Assembly (NCBI RefSeq): GCF_000152705.1
Contig: NZ_CH672413.1
Span: forward strand, 2,856,139 to 2,920,138
DNA from: Janibacter sp. HTCC2649
Lineage (GTDB): Bacteria; Actinomycetota; Actinomycetes; Actinomycetales; Dermatophilaceae
Direction of reading: 5' to 3'
Length of the DNA stretch: 64,000 nt
Position 1 is the stretch's first letter. Each line of letters opens with the position of its first letter. The notes under the pieces are model-generated. The model did not search any database. It worked only from the letters and a program-made list of their open reading frames with translations, and was not told the DNA's origin. Below are positions 24,805 to 34,146 of this stretch, one piece after another. The position numbers and the translations under genes were made by a program.

Positions 24805-27800
24805 CAGTACGTCACGTCCTGGCTTCGCTTGCGAATGATGGTGACCTCGTCACGTTGGTTGCCGGTGGGGCCGAGATAGTTGAAGGCAAAGGTCAGCTGG
24901 GCGTAGCCCCCGATCAGGTGGGACGGCTTCACGAGCAGCCGTGTCAGTGAGTTGTGTATGCCGCCCCGCTTGCCTGACGTTTCGGCCAGCGGTACGTCGA
25001 TCAGCCGGTCCTGCGCGTGGTACATGTACACCGTGCCTTCGGGCATGCGGTGCGAGACGATCGCCCGGGCCACCACGACGCCGTTGCGGTTGACCGCCTC
25101 GATCCAGTCGTTGTCCGCGATGCCGACCTTGGCGGCGTCCCGGTCGCTCATCCAGATGTTCTGCCCGCCGCGCGACAGCGAGAGCATGAAGAGGTTGTCC
25201 TGGTACTCCGAGTGGATCGACCACTTGTTGTGCGGTGTCAGGTAGCGCACGGTCAGCCCCTCGACCTGTCCGGCCGATCCGTCGGACACGGTGCCGAGAG
25301 CGGGCTCAGCGAACAGTGCCGCCATGTTCAGCGGAGGTCGGTACACCGGCAGGCCCTCACCGAGCTCGGTCATCCAGTCGTGGTCCAGGTAGAAGTGCAT
25401 CCGCCCGCTCAGGGTGTGCCAAGGCTTTTTGCGCTCGACGTTGATGGTGAACGGGGAGTAGCGCCGCCCACCCGTTTCCGAGCCCGACCATTCCGGCGAG
25501 GTGATGACCGGGACAGGCGGCCCCTGGGTGTCGGCGAAGGTGATCTGCTTGCCCTCGTGCTCCTGCGCGAGGTCGGCGAGCTGGACGCCGGTGCGCTTCT
25601 CGAGGGTCCTGAAACCCTGGGTCGCCAGGTGCCCGTTGGTCGTTCCGGACAGGGCGAGGATCGCCTCGCAGACGTTGACGTCCTTCTTGAGCGACGGTCG
25701 GCCGTCGGCCACCCCGCCACGCACGGTCCCGTTCTTGGCCCGGAGGTAGTCGACCTGCTTGCTCAGCTCGAAGGTGACGCCCTTGGTGGTTGCGCCGAGG
25801 GTGTCCACCAGTGGCCCGAGCGCGTTCATCTTCTGCGCCACCGCGGCGTAGTCGCGCTCGACCTCGACCAGCTTGGGCATGGTGACCCCCGGGATCGGCT
25901 CGCACTCGCCCTTCTTCCAGTCGCGCACGACGCCGTGCGGGTTGGCCATCGCGTCCGGGGTGTCATGTGTGAGCGGCACCGCCACCACGTCCTTGCGGAC
26001 ACCGAGATGGGTGGCGGCGAGCTCGCTGAACTTCTCGGCGATCGTCTGCCAGGCGTCCCAGTCGGTGCGGGTCTGCCAGGGCGGCGCGATGGCGGGGTTG
26101 AAGGAGTGCACGAACGGGTGCATGTCCGTGGTGTTGAGGTCGTGCTTCTCGTACCAGGTGGCCGCCGGGAGGACGACGTCGGAGAAGATCGTCGTGCTCG
26201 TCTGGCGGAAGTCGATCGTCATCAGCAGGTCGAGCTTGCCCTCGGGTGCCTCGTCGCGCCAGGTGACGTCGACGGGACGCTGTGCCTCGGGTGTCTCGGT
26301 GGCACGGACCGAGGAGTCGGTTCCGAGCAGGTGCTTGAGGAAGTACTCGTTGCCCTTCCCGGACGAGCCGAGCAGGTTGGCCCGCCAGATCGACAGGATC
26401 CGCGGGTAGTTGGTGGGTGCGTCGGGGTCCTCGCCGGCGAAGTCCAGCTCGCCCGACTTGAGCTGCTCGACGACGTACTCACCGACGGGTTTGCCTGCGG
26501 CCGCGGCGTCGTCACTGAGGTCGAGGGGGTTGCGGTCGAACGTGGGATACGACGGCATCCACCCCATGCGCGCGCTCTGGGCGATGACGTCGGCGGTGGA
26601 CCTGCCCGCGAGCTGGCCCTTGCCGGTGGTGGCGGAGAGTGTGTCGGCGCCGAACTGGTCGTAGCGGAACTGGTTGGTGTGGAGATACCAGTAGGCGGTC
26701 TGGATCATGTTGCGCGGCGGACGGTTCCAGTCAAGAGCATTGGCGATCTGGGTGTAGCCCGTGATCGGGCGGACCTTCTCCTGACCGACGTAGTGCGCCC
26801 AGCCGCCGCCGTTCACTCCTTGGCAACCCGTGAGGTTGGTGAGGGTGAGGAAGGCGCGGTAGATCGTGTCGGAGTGGAACCAGTGGTTGGTTCCGGCGCC
26901 CATGACGATCATGGATCGGCCCTTGGACTCCTCGGCGTTCTGCGCGAACTCACGCCCGATCCGGGCGGCAGTTGCCGCCGGCACACCGGTGATCGCCTCC
27001 TGCCACGCGGGGGTGTAGGGCGCCTGCGCGTCGTCGTACCCCTTGTTGTCCCCCGTGGGCCAGGCCCCCGGGAGCGGCTGGCCATGGTGCGATCGACCGA
27101 CGCCGTACTGCGCGAGCAGGAGGTCGAAGACCGTGGTGACCAGGTGACCATCCACAAGGCGCACCGGCACCCCTCGGGGCAGATCGGCGGCTGCACCATC
27201 AGGGGTGTCGAAGCGCGGCATGCGCACGACGACCGATTCGGAGGCGGAGTCCAGAAGCGAGAGAACAGGGCTGACCTCGCCGAGGTCAAGATTCCACTTG
27301 CCCACCCCGGCCTCGCCATAGCGGTGACCCAGGGATCCGTTGGGCACGACAGCCTCACCGGTGGTGGAGTCGATGAGCACGGTCTTGAAGGCAGCGTTCT
27401 CCTCGTCGCAGTGGTCGACGAGGTCTGCGGCGGTGAGGAACTTGCCAGCGGTGTACTCGCCGTCAGCCGACTGCTCGAGGCGCACCAGGTGAGGGAGGTC
27501 GGTGAAGGACTTCACGTACTCGGTGAAGTAGGGCGTCTGTCGGTCGACGAAGAACTCCCTGAGCACGACATGACCCATGGCCATGGCCAGGGCCGCGTCG
27601 GTGCCGGGTTTCGCGGCCAGCCACTCGTCCGCGAACTTCACGTTGTCCGCGTAGTCGGGGGCGACGGCGATGACCTTCTGGCCGCGGTAGCGGGCCTCGA
27701 CCATCCAGTGCGCGTCCGGTGTGCGGGTGACCGGGAGGTTGGACCCCCACATGATGAGGTAGCCGGCATTCCACCAGTCACCGGACTCGGGGACGTCAGT

Positions 27801-28535
27801 CTGGTCGCCGAAGACCTGCGGCGACGCGACAGGCAGGTCTGCGTACCAGTCATAGAAGCTGAGCATGGAACCGCCGATGAGGTTCACGAACCGGGCACCG
27901 GAGGCGTGGGAGACCATCGACATCGCGGGGATGGGCGAGAAGCCGGCGATCCGGTCCGGGCCGTACTTCTTGATCGTGTGGACGTGCGCCGCGGCGATGA
28001 TCTCGCTGGCCTCGTCCCAGGTCGCCCGGACCAGGCCTCCCTTGCCGCGCGCTGACTTGTAGGCCTTGGCCCGCAGCGGGTTCTCGACGATGTGCTCCCA
28101 CGCCCGGACTGGATCGCCATCGTGCTGGGCCTTTGCCTCACGAAACATCTGGAGCAGGACGCCGCGGACGTAGGGGTAGCGAACCCGAGTGGGGGAGTAG
28201 GTGTACCAGGAGAACGCCGCGCCACGCGGGCAACCGCGCGGCTCGTACTCGGGCGAGTCCGGGCCGACGGAGGGATAGTCGGTCTGCTGGGTCTCCCAGG
28301 TGATGATCCCGTCCTTGACGTAGACCTTCCACGAGCACGAGCCGGTGCAGTTCACGCCGTGGGTGGACCGCACGACCTTGTCGTGGCTCCACCGGTCACG
28401 GTAGAAGTCGTCGGCCTCCCGCCCCCCGACCTGCGAGATGGTCCGAAGGTCGTCTGACACCGTCCCCTTGGTGAAGAACCTCCTGCTGCGGACGAGTGAC
28501 TCCGTGAAGGAGCCGTCCATTGCGATGCCGGACAT
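24804..28535 (-). CDS. narG: Respiratory nitrate reductase alpha (molybdenum) subunit
   Basis: About 1,243 residues, the usual NarG length. The N-terminus has the [4Fe-4S] FS0 motif HGVNCTGSCSW with its His ligand. The Mo-binding Asp lies in MLSFYDWYADLP. Cofactor-contact stretches include NAGYLIMWGSN and VVLPAATWYEKHDLN. It reduces nitrate to nitrite with two electrons from NarH, facing the cytoplasm. Start ATG 28535 (MSGIAMDG) is chosen; the frame extends to 28634 but that part overlaps narK. The gene shows no break. Confidence 0.96.
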   Translation of the reverse strand: MSGIAMDGSFTESLVRSRRFFTKGTVSDDLRTISQVGGREADDFYRDRWSHDKVVRSTHGVNCTGSCSWKVYVKDGIITWETQQTDYPSVGPDSPEYEPRGCPRGAAFSWYTYSPTRVRYPYVRGVLLQMFREAKAQHDGDPVRAWEHIVENPLRAKAYKSARGKGGLVRATWDEASEIIAAAHVHTIKKYGPDRIAGFSPIPAMSMVSHASGARFVNLIGGSMLSFYDWYADLPVASPQVFGDQTDVPESGDWWNAGYLIMWGSNLPVTRTPDAHWMVEARYRGQKVIAVAPDYADNVKFADEWLAAKPGTDAALAMAMGHVVLREFFVDRQTPYFTEYVKSFTDLPHLVRLEQSADGEYTAGKFLTAADLVDHCDEENAAFKTVLIDSTTGEAVVPNGSLGHRYGEAGVGKWNLDLGEVSPVLSLLDSASESVVVRMPRFDTPDGAAADLPRGVPVRLVDGHLVTTVFDLLLAQYGVGRSHHGQPLPGAWPTGDNKGYDDAQAPYTPAWQEAITGVPAATAARIGREFAQNAEESKGRSMIVMGAGTNHWFHSDTIYRAFLTLTNLTGCQGVNGGGWAHYVGQEKVRPITGYTQIANALDWNRPPRNMIQTAYWYLHTNQFRYDQFGADTLSATTGKGQLAGRSTADVIAQSARMGWMPSYPTFDRNPLDLSDDAAAAGKPVGEYVVEQLKSGELDFAGEDPDAPTNYPRILSIWRANLLGSSGKGNEYFLKHLLGTDSSVRATETPEAQRPVDVTWRDEAPEGKLDLLMTIDFRQTSTTIFSDVVLPAATWYEKHDLNTTDMHPFVHSFNPAIAPPWQTRTDWDAWQTIAEKFSELAATHLGVRKDVVAVPLTHDTPDAMANPHGVVRDWKKGECEPIPGVTMPKLVEVERDYAAVAQKMNALGPLVDTLGATTKGVTFELSKQVDYLRAKNGTVRGGVADGRPSLKKDVNVCEAILALSGTTNGHLATQGFRTLEKRTGVQLADLAQEHEGKQITFADTQGPPVPVITSPEWSGSETGGRRYSPFTINVERKKPWHTLSGRMHFYLDHDWMTELGEGLPVYRPPLNMAALFAEPALGTVSDGSAGQVEGLTVRYLTPHNKWSIHSEYQDNLFMLSLSRGGQNIWMSDRDAAKVGIADNDWIEAVNRNGVVVARAIVSHRMPEGTVYMYHAQDRLIDVPLAETSGKRGGIHNSLTRLLVKPSHLIGGYAQLTFAFNYLGPTGNQRDEVTIIRKRSQDVTY

Positions 28536-28555
28536 GGAGTTCTTCTGGGAGGGGC

Positions 28556-29863
28556 TCACTGAGTTTCCTGTTCCTGGACGGTTCGTCGGACGACGGTGAC
28601 GGTGAGGACCAGGGCGAGAGCAGCGGTGACGCACAGCATCCAGAGACCGATGGCGTAGGAGTCCGTGCGGCCGTAGACATATCCCATGATCAGCGGCGGG
28701 ACGAAGCCACCGAGGCCTCCGGCGGCGCCCACGAGTCCGGTCACACCTCCGACGCGGGAGGGCTCTGTGACCTTGGCGATGAGGGCAAAAGTGGCGCCGC
28801 TCCCGGAGCCGAGGGCGGCGGCCATGGCCAGGAACGCGATCGTGCCGATCCCCTGAAGTGGTGGTGTGCCCGCTGAGATGCCTGCGCCCACGACCACGAC
28901 GCCGAAACCGGTGGCCAGCACCGGGATCGCACCGAACCTGTCAGCGAGCCAACCTCCGACGGGACGCATGAGGACGGCAACCAGGACGAAGCCGGCCATG
29001 CGGTTGGCCGCGCTTGCCGGGGTGAGCTGATGAGCGGTCTTGAGGTATGCCGGCAGATAGACCGAGAACGCGACGTAACCACCGAAGGCAACGGCATACA
29101 GCAGGCAGGCCTGCCAGGTGATGGGGAGCCGGGAGTTGGCCGAGATCCGCGACGCCAACGACGTGGTGGGCACGACCCGACCCGGTGCATCGCGAAGGAC
29201 GAGCCAAGCCGTCACGGCATACACGGCAAGGACGACCGAGGTGATGAGGAAGGGTGACTTCCCGCCCAGCCCCTCCGTGAGCTTGACGGTGGTCAGGGCA
29301 CTGATCGCGGTGCCGCCCATGCCAGCGCCGAAGATGCCGATGGCGAGGCCGCGCTTCTCGGGCGGGAACCAGGCATTGACGAAGGGGACGCCGACAGCGA
29401 AGGCGGTCCCGGCGATCCCGAGGAAGAACCCGCCCACGAGGAGCAGGGCGTAGGAGTCGAGGGCGAAGAACGCGATGAACAGGGTGGGGACGATGGTCAC
29501 CCCCGAGATGATGGGAAACATGACCCGGCCGCCGAGCCGATCGGTCAGTCCCCCGACGATGATGCGGCCGAGGGAGCCCACGATCACCGGGACGGCGACG
29601 AGGAGTGCCACGTCGGACTCGGTGAGGTTGCCCAGGGCTCCGGTGGTCCGGAAGAGCGGGCCGAGCGGACTGACCAGGGCCCAGGCCCAGAAGTTCACCG
29701 CAAAGCCGATGGTCGCCATGGCCAGCATGACCCAAGGCGATCTGGTGGCCGTCGGAGTCTTCGTGACGGGCGCCAAGACGTTCGTCACGATCGTCGCCTC
29801 CCGTCCGGGCTCTCCCGGCCCACCATGGACTCCTGCGTCCGGTTTGGCAATGTGCGGGCTCAT
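28556..29863 (-). CDS. narK: Nitrate/nitrite transporter NarK (MFS)
   Basis: A 435-residue major-facilitator protein with about twelve hydrophobic segments. The nitrate/nitrite-porter signatures are present as GIFGAGMGGTAIS (helix 5) and GLVGAAGGLGGFVPPLIMG (helix 11). The MFS loop motif reads GRIIVGGLTDRLGGR. It imports nitrate and probably exports nitrite for the adjacent reductase. Start ATG 29863 has GAAAGG about 9 nt upstream. The N-terminal ~50 residues are cytoplasmic. It is the first gene of narKGHJI, with narG beginning about 20 bp after its stop. Confidence 0.94.
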   Translation of the reverse strand: MSPHIAKPDAGVHGGPGEPGREATIVTNVLAPVTKTPTATRSPWVMLAMATIGFAVNFWAWALVSPLGPLFRTTGALGNLTESDVALLVAVPVIVGSLGRIIVGGLTDRLGGRVMFPIISGVTIVPTLFIAFFALDSYALLLVGGFFLGIAGTAFAVGVPFVNAWFPPEKRGLAIGIFGAGMGGTAISALTTVKLTEGLGGKSPFLITSVVLAVYAVTAWLVLRDAPGRVVPTTSLASRISANSRLPITWQACLLYAVAFGGYVAFSVYLPAYLKTAHQLTPASAANRMAGFVLVAVLMRPVGGWLADRFGAIPVLATGFGVVVVGAGISAGTPPLQGIGTIAFLAMAAALGSGSGATFALIAKVTEPSRVGGVTGLVGAAGGLGGFVPPLIMGYVYGRTDSYAIGLWMLCVTAALALVLTVTVVRRTVQEQETQ

Positions 29864-30169
29864 CGGTTGCGGCCTTTCGGGCGTGGGTCGGACCCCATCC
29901 GGCGCTCGTGACCGAACACCCGGTGGGGAGGTGCCGTGCGCAACCAAGGCAATCGTGTTCAGGGAGATGCCGTCAGGGCCAAAGGTCCCGACCCCCATGA
30001 GGTCGTCGGGGGTTCGCCGGTCTCGTCCTTGGTCCGGTGAGACGACGCCTGCTGGCTCGCTCCGCGAAAACCTTGTCGGTATGCCGTCCGCCCACCTCTG
30101 TGCCCACGAGCCGAAGGTGCGTGGGCGGCATACCGAAAGTCTCTGCGTGACGGCAGGAGCTGTGGGGGC
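29864..30169 (-). promoter_or_regulatory. narK upstream region
   Basis: About 300 bp without a convincing ORF. It must contain the promoter of the nar operon on the minus strand. I see no clear FNR, NarL or ArnR-type palindrome. GC-rich stems such as ACCCCC/GGGGGT around 29990-30015 could form mRNA structure. The far end holds the terminator of the FMN-binding gene. Confidence 0.4.
30077..30135 (-). terminator. Hairpin after the FMN-binding protein gene
   Basis: CGGTATGCCG-TCCG-CCCAC (30077-30095) pairs with GTGGGCGGCATACCG (30121-30135), with a 4-nt bulge. On the minus strand it is followed by ACAAGGTTTTC, a short U-rich stretch. It separates the ferric-reductase/FMN operon from narK. The stem is built from the frequent word GTATGCCG. 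Confidence 0.6.
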
Positions 30170-30685
30170 TCAGCCGAGGTGGGCGGCGTCGATGGCCGAC
30201 TGCAGGCTCTGCAGGTAGGCCGAGCTCGTGTACGACGCTCCGGACACCATGTCGACCTGGGCCGACTGAGCGGCCAGGGCCTTGCGGCGAAGGATCGGCG
30301 CGGCCCGGTTGCTGATCCGCACAGAGGTCCCCGAGCTGTCGGTGAGCTGCAGCGGCTGGATGTCCGTGATCCGCTTGCCCGAATAGCTGAGTCGAATCTG
30401 CACCGGGCCGTACTGGGTGCGGATGACGGCACCCTTCACCGTGCCCGAGACGACCTTGGGTGCGGAGGGAGGAGCCGAGGCGGAGGGCCGCGTTGACGTG
30501 CGTGACCGGGTGGGCGGGGCGGAGCTCGACGGGGTAGCAGGGCTGGCCGGGACGACCACGGCCGACTGCTCCACCTGCGCGCCAGCCGTGATGGGGAGCT
30601 GCCGCGGCTCCAACCCGGAGACCCAGGACAGGCCGACGACCGCGGCACTTCCCAGACCGACGGCGACCCCGGTGCGAATCCTCAC
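30170..30685 (-). CDS. Exported FMN-binding domain protein
   Basis: A 171-residue protein. A single N-terminal hydrophobic segment (GVAVGLGSAAVVGLSWVSGL) is a signal anchor, followed by a Pro/Ser/Thr-rich linker. A small FMN-binding domain follows with TQYGPVQIRLSYSGKRITDI and the flavinylation-type motif VSGASYTSSAYLQSL, where a Ser/Thr would carry FMN covalently. Such domains move electrons on the outer side of the membrane. GTG 30685 overlaps the stop of the ferric-reductase-like gene (GTGA), so the two are likely one electron-transfer unit. The longer frame to 30778 is not favoured. Confidence 0.8.
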   Translation of the reverse strand: MRIRTGVAVGLGSAAVVGLSWVSGLEPRQLPITAGAQVEQSAVVVPASPATPSSSAPPTRSRTSTRPSASAPPSAPKVVSGTVKGAVIRTQYGPVQIRLSYSGKRITDIQPLQLTDSSGTSVRISNRAAPILRRKALAAQSAQVDMVSGASYTSSAYLQSLQSAIDAAHLG

Positions 30686-32148
30686 CAGCCGAACCTTTCG
30701 TCGTGGACCTGGCCTCGCCGAAGCCCTGCCTTGCGCAGTGAGTGGTGCACGAGCGTCATCCACGGCGGGGGCCCGCACACATAGACGTCGTGCAGGTAGA
30801 GGTCCGGAACCAGCTCGCGAACGCGCGCGGCGTCATCACCACCCGGCAGATCCGACGGCAGCCACGAACCAGCCACCGGTGGACCCGCCAGGAGGTGCAG
30901 CTGGTGTCCGCCGACCGACGTCAGGTGCTCCAGTTCCTCCCGCAGAGGGATGAGGTCGACGTCGTCGACGCGGACGATGACGGTGACATGGCCGGGCGCG
31001 GCGGTGTGGTGCCGCACGAGTTCCTCGAGGACCGCCCGAACCGGTGTCACCCCGATGCCGGCCGCGACGAGCAGGACCCGGTGATGGGTGCGGACAGCGG
31101 TCGTGAAGGCGCCATAGGGCCCTTCGACGGCGACCCGGGTCCCGGGCTGCAGGTCGGCGAGCAGGCGCGAGTGGTCGCCGAGGTCGCGCACCGTGATCCG
31201 GAGGTGGCGCCCATCCGGCATCGACGACAACGACCACGGGTGGGCCGTGGTCCACAGTCCGCGGCTGAGGAAGCGCCAGCCGAGGAACTGCCCGGACCGT
31301 GCCGGCAGCCGATCCAGGTTCCGGCCGGTGATCCGCACCGACCACGTGCCCGGCAGCTCCTCCGTGACGGACTCGACCCGCATCCCGTGCCAGAGCGTGC
31401 GGATCGTCGGGACGAGGATCCGCCACCAGACGACGCTCGCCGCGACGAGGACATAGAGCGCGATCCAGTACGCCTTCACCGCACCGTTGCGCGTGAGGTC
31501 CGACCCGATCGACAGCTGGTGCGGGATGGACAGACCCACCGCTGCGTATGCCGTGAGGTGCACCAGGTGCCACCGTTCGTACGACATCCTGCGCCGGGCA
31601 ATGCGCACGGACGTGACGGCGACCGCGACGATCAGCACCGTGCCGGCAAACGCGGTGAGCATGTCGGGCACCTCGGACAGCATCCGGAAGGGCTCCACAG
31701 CCCAACCCAGCCACGGCGAAAGGTGCGCCTGGACGGCATACGCAAGGACCAAGGTCTCCATGTGGATGAGGACGAGTGGAAGACTGATCCGCCCGAGGAC
31801 TCGGTGTGCTTTCAGGGCGCGGTCGATGCCGTAGGCGCGGTCGATCCACGGCACCCGGGCAGCGAGCAGGAACTGGAGGAGGAGCAGGTCGACGACGACG
31901 AGTCCGGTGAGCCGACCACACGCCGTGAGGACGGTGGCGGTGTCGCCGCTGAGCAGGTCCGCGCTCCCGCCGTCGCGCAGGAACACCGCGACGATCGCGA
32001 CGAGGCTGACGACGGCGACGGTCTCGAGGAGGTCTGCGGTGCGTCGTTGCCACTGTCGGTGGCGGACGCCGCGGCGCAGGGCCGCGCGAACCGTCGCGCC
32101 GGAACGCCGCCCCGTCTGGGGACTGGGTGCAACTGCACGGATCGTCAT
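30682..32148 (-). CDS. Ferric-reductase-like transmembrane flavoprotein
   Basis: A 488-residue protein. The N-terminal half has about six membrane helices with paired His for b haem (LKAHRVLGRISLPLVLIHMETL and RWHLVHLTAYAAVGLSIPHQL). The C-terminal half is an FAD/NAD(P)H reductase domain: HPWSLSSMPDG for FAD, LLVAAGIGVTPVRAVLEEL for the nucleotide and VYVCGPPPWM near the end. It should move electrons from cytoplasmic NAD(P)H across the membrane, probably to the co-encoded FMN-binding protein. It is transcribed away from a two-component system across a 16-bp palindrome. Confidence 0.88.
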   Translation of the reverse strand: MTIRAVAPSPQTGRRSGATVRAALRRGVRHRQWQRRTADLLETVAVVSLVAIVAVFLRDGGSADLLSGDTATVLTACGRLTGLVVVDLLLLQFLLAARVPWIDRAYGIDRALKAHRVLGRISLPLVLIHMETLVLAYAVQAHLSPWLGWAVEPFRMLSEVPDMLTAFAGTVLIVAVAVTSVRIARRRMSYERWHLVHLTAYAAVGLSIPHQLSIGSDLTRNGAVKAYWIALYVLVAASVVWWRILVPTIRTLWHGMRVESVTEELPGTWSVRITGRNLDRLPARSGQFLGWRFLSRGLWTTAHPWSLSSMPDGRHLRITVRDLGDHSRLLADLQPGTRVAVEGPYGAFTTAVRTHHRVLLVAAGIGVTPVRAVLEELVRHHTAAPGHVTVIVRVDDVDLIPLREELEHLTSVGGHQLHLLAGPPVAGSWLPSDLPGGDDAARVRELVPDLYLHDVYVCGPPPWMTLVHHSLRKAGLRRGQVHDERFGW

Positions 32149-32171
32149 GGCAGTGATGCTTCCTGCGCCAT

Positions 32172-32187
32172 CTCAGAAAGTTCTGAG
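32172..32187. promoter_or_regulatory. Palindromic operator candidate CTCAGAA-AG-TTCTGAG
   Basis: A perfect palindrome with 7-bp arms and 2-bp centre, almost exactly midway between the divergent ferric-reductase start (32148) and response-regulator start (32210). Winged-helix response regulators often control their own gene and a divergent target from one site. Binding by the adjacent regulator is inference. Confidence 0.6.
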
Positions 32188-32209
32188 GCCCGACTGGCAG
32201 GCTGACAGC

Positions 32210-32887
32210 GTGACCACGCCGCCGATCGGTTCCCGGGTCCTCCTCGTCGAGGACGACCCCGACCTGTCCGGCATGCTCCGCGACCTTCTGGAGGAGGAGG
32301 GGTATGCCGTGACCGTCGCCGACGATGGTCAGGCTGGCCTCCACCTGGGTCTCGTGCGTTCGTGGGATGCGCTGGTCGTGGACCGCGGGCTGCCGGCGAT
32401 CGAAGGGGTGGACCTCGTGCGCCGACTGCGGCGCCAGGGCATCGCCACCCCGGTGCTCGTCCTCACCGCGCGGGGCACGCTCACGGATCGGGTGGAGGGT
32501 CTGGATGCGGGGGCGCAGGACTACCTCGTCAAACCGTTCGAGGTCGAGGAGCTGCTCGCCCGGCTGCGCGCGCTGTTGCGACGCACGGCGACGAGTGAGG
32601 ACGCGGTGGAGCTGCCGGTCGGGTCGCGTCGTCTCATCGTCGGCGAGAGCCGGGTCCTCGACGGCGACTCGGAGGTCCTCCTGTCCCGTCGCGAGGCACT
32701 GCTCCTGGAGACCTTGGCGCGCCGGCCGAAGCAGGTGTTCAGCCGGGAGGACCTCCTGGGCATGGCCTTCGACAATGCCGAGACGGAGGGGGCGGTCGAC
32801 ACCTACGTCTACTACCTGCGGCGCAAGCTTGGCAAGGAGACCATCGAGACCGTCCATGGTGTCGGCTATCGGCTGGGCCGAGCATGA
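32210..32887 (+). CDS. OmpR/PhoB-family response regulator
   Basis: A 225-residue two-domain regulator. The receiver domain has the acidic pair in LLVEDDPDLS, the phosphoacceptor D58 (VVDRGLP), T87 (LVLTARG) and K108 (YLVKPFE). The C-terminal winged helix ends with DTYVYYLRRKLGKETIETVHGVGYRLG, typical of OmpR-type DNA recognition. GTG 32210 is the likely start; homology begins at SRVLLVEDD. Its stop overlaps the ATG of the sensor kinase. It probably controls the divergent ferric-reductase operon. Confidence 0.92.
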   Translation: MTTPPIGSRVLLVEDDPDLSGMLRDLLEEEGYAVTVADDGQAGLHLGLVRSWDALVVDRGLPAIEGVDLVRRLRRQGIATPVLVLTARGTLTDRVEGLDAGAQDYLVKPFEVEELLARLRALLRRTATSEDAVELPVGSRRLIVGESRVLDGDSEVLLSRREALLLETLARRPKQVFSREDLLGMAFDNAETEGAVDTYVYYLRRKLGKETIETVHGVGYRLGRA

Positions 32888-34092
32888 CGGACCCGAAAGT
32901 CGTTGGTACGCAACGTGATCCGGTGCGGCGGGCGGCTCGGTCTGTCGCCCTGACCGTGGGGGCGGCATCGCTCGTCCTTGTCGTTCTCGTCACGGTGGGG
33001 GCGATCCTGCTCTTCGACCGGGAGCAGTCGGCGGAGACGCGCGCACGGGTGCAGGCGTCGGCCCTGGCCGCGGACGACACCGCCGATGCTCCACCCGGCA
33101 TCTGGCTCATCGAGATCGGCACGAAGGGTCGGGCAGCCACTCCGGGCACGCCCGACTTCATCCTCGACGCCCCCGAGCTGGTCACGCCGAGGTCGACCAC
33201 CACCCGGGTCAAGACCTCGTCCGGTGCCTATCCCGTGGCGGTGTCGGAGCACTCCGGCAGCACCTTCGTCGCGGTCTACGACATTGCCCTGCACCGCGAG
33301 GAGGAGTCGCGGTTGATCCGCTCGGCCCTCCTCGCGGGAGGCTTCGGGATCCTTCTCGCGGGAGGCGTCGGTCTCATCGCCGGTCGCCGCGCGGTGCGTC
33401 CTCTCGCAACCGCCCTCGAGCTGCAGCGGCAGTTCGTCGCGGACGCCAGCCACGAGCTGAGGACCCCCCTCGCCGTCGTCAGCACCCGCGCCCAGATGGT
33501 CCAGCGGCACCTCTCTGCCGAGGCGAACCCCGCCCATCGTCGTGAGGTGGACCAGCTCGTCGACGACACGCGTGCCATGGGTGAGGTCGTCTCGGACCTC
33601 CTGCTGTCCGCTCAGCTGGAGCACGCGCCCATCGCTGCAGAGTCGGTGGACCTGACCGCTCTGGCCGCCGAAGTCGTGCAGAGCCTTGAGGCGTATGCCG
33701 TGAGTCAGTCCGTGACCCTGTCCAGCCAACTGCCGGGAGACGCGGTGCGCGTCCTTGGTGTGCGCACCAGCTTGCGCCGCGCTCTCGTGGCGCTCATCGA
33801 CAACGCGATCGCCCACTCGCCCCAGTTGGGGGAGGTCCTCGTGAGGGTCGAGAACTCAGTCGACGGGCCCCGCCTCGCGATCATCGACCACGGTCAGGGA
33901 GTGGGAGCCGAGGACCTCACCCGCATCACCCAGCGGTTCGCCCGTTCCCGCCCCGGAGAGGGTGGACGCCGGGTCGGGCTCGGACTGGCGCTCGTGACGC
34001 AGATCGTCCGTTCGCACGGCGGGAGACTGCTCGTGGATGAGACGCCCGGCGGTGGCGCCACGTTCATCATCGCCCTGCCCGCCGAAGCCTGA
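32884..34092 (+). CDS. Two-component sensor histidine kinase
   Basis: A 402-residue membrane kinase. Helices at about 21-43 and 147-167 bracket a ~100-residue sensing domain with no recognised fold. The phospho-accepting H190 lies in FVADASHELRTPL. The ATPase domain shows the N box (RRALVALIDNAIAHS), G1 (IIDHGQGVG) and G2 (GRRVGLGLALV). A HAMP domain is short or absent between helix 2 and the H box. It should phosphorylate the coupled response regulator. The signal is unknown; the neighbouring flavoproteins suggest redox or metal status. Confidence 0.92.
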   Translation: MTDPKVVGTQRDPVRRAARSVALTVGAASLVLVVLVTVGAILLFDREQSAETRARVQASALAADDTADAPPGIWLIEIGTKGRAATPGTPDFILDAPELVTPRSTTTRVKTSSGAYPVAVSEHSGSTFVAVYDIALHREEESRLIRSALLAGGFGILLAGGVGLIAGRRAVRPLATALELQRQFVADASHELRTPLAVVSTRAQMVQRHLSAEANPAHRREVDQLVDDTRAMGEVVSDLLLSAQLEHAPIAAESVDLTALAAEVVQSLEAYAVSQSVTLSSQLPGDAVRVLGVRTSLRRALVALIDNAIAHSPQLGEVLVRVENSVDGPRLAIIDHGQGVGAEDLTRITQRFARSRPGEGGRRVGLGLALVTQIVRSHGGRLLVDETPGGGATFIIALPAEA

Positions 34093-34146
34093 CTCTCCGG
34101 CTCGCGACTCGCGGGCGCTGTCGCACGGCTGTGGCAGCCTCGGCCC

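Noticed and set aside
25017-28055. A 1,012-codon open frame on the plus strand
   Set aside because: It is antisense to narG, has no recognisable domain, and long antisense frames are expected in high-GC genes.
29864-30169. FNR- or NarL-type site before narK
   Set aside because: No sequence close to TTGAT-N4-ATCAA or paired NarL heptamers was found by eye.
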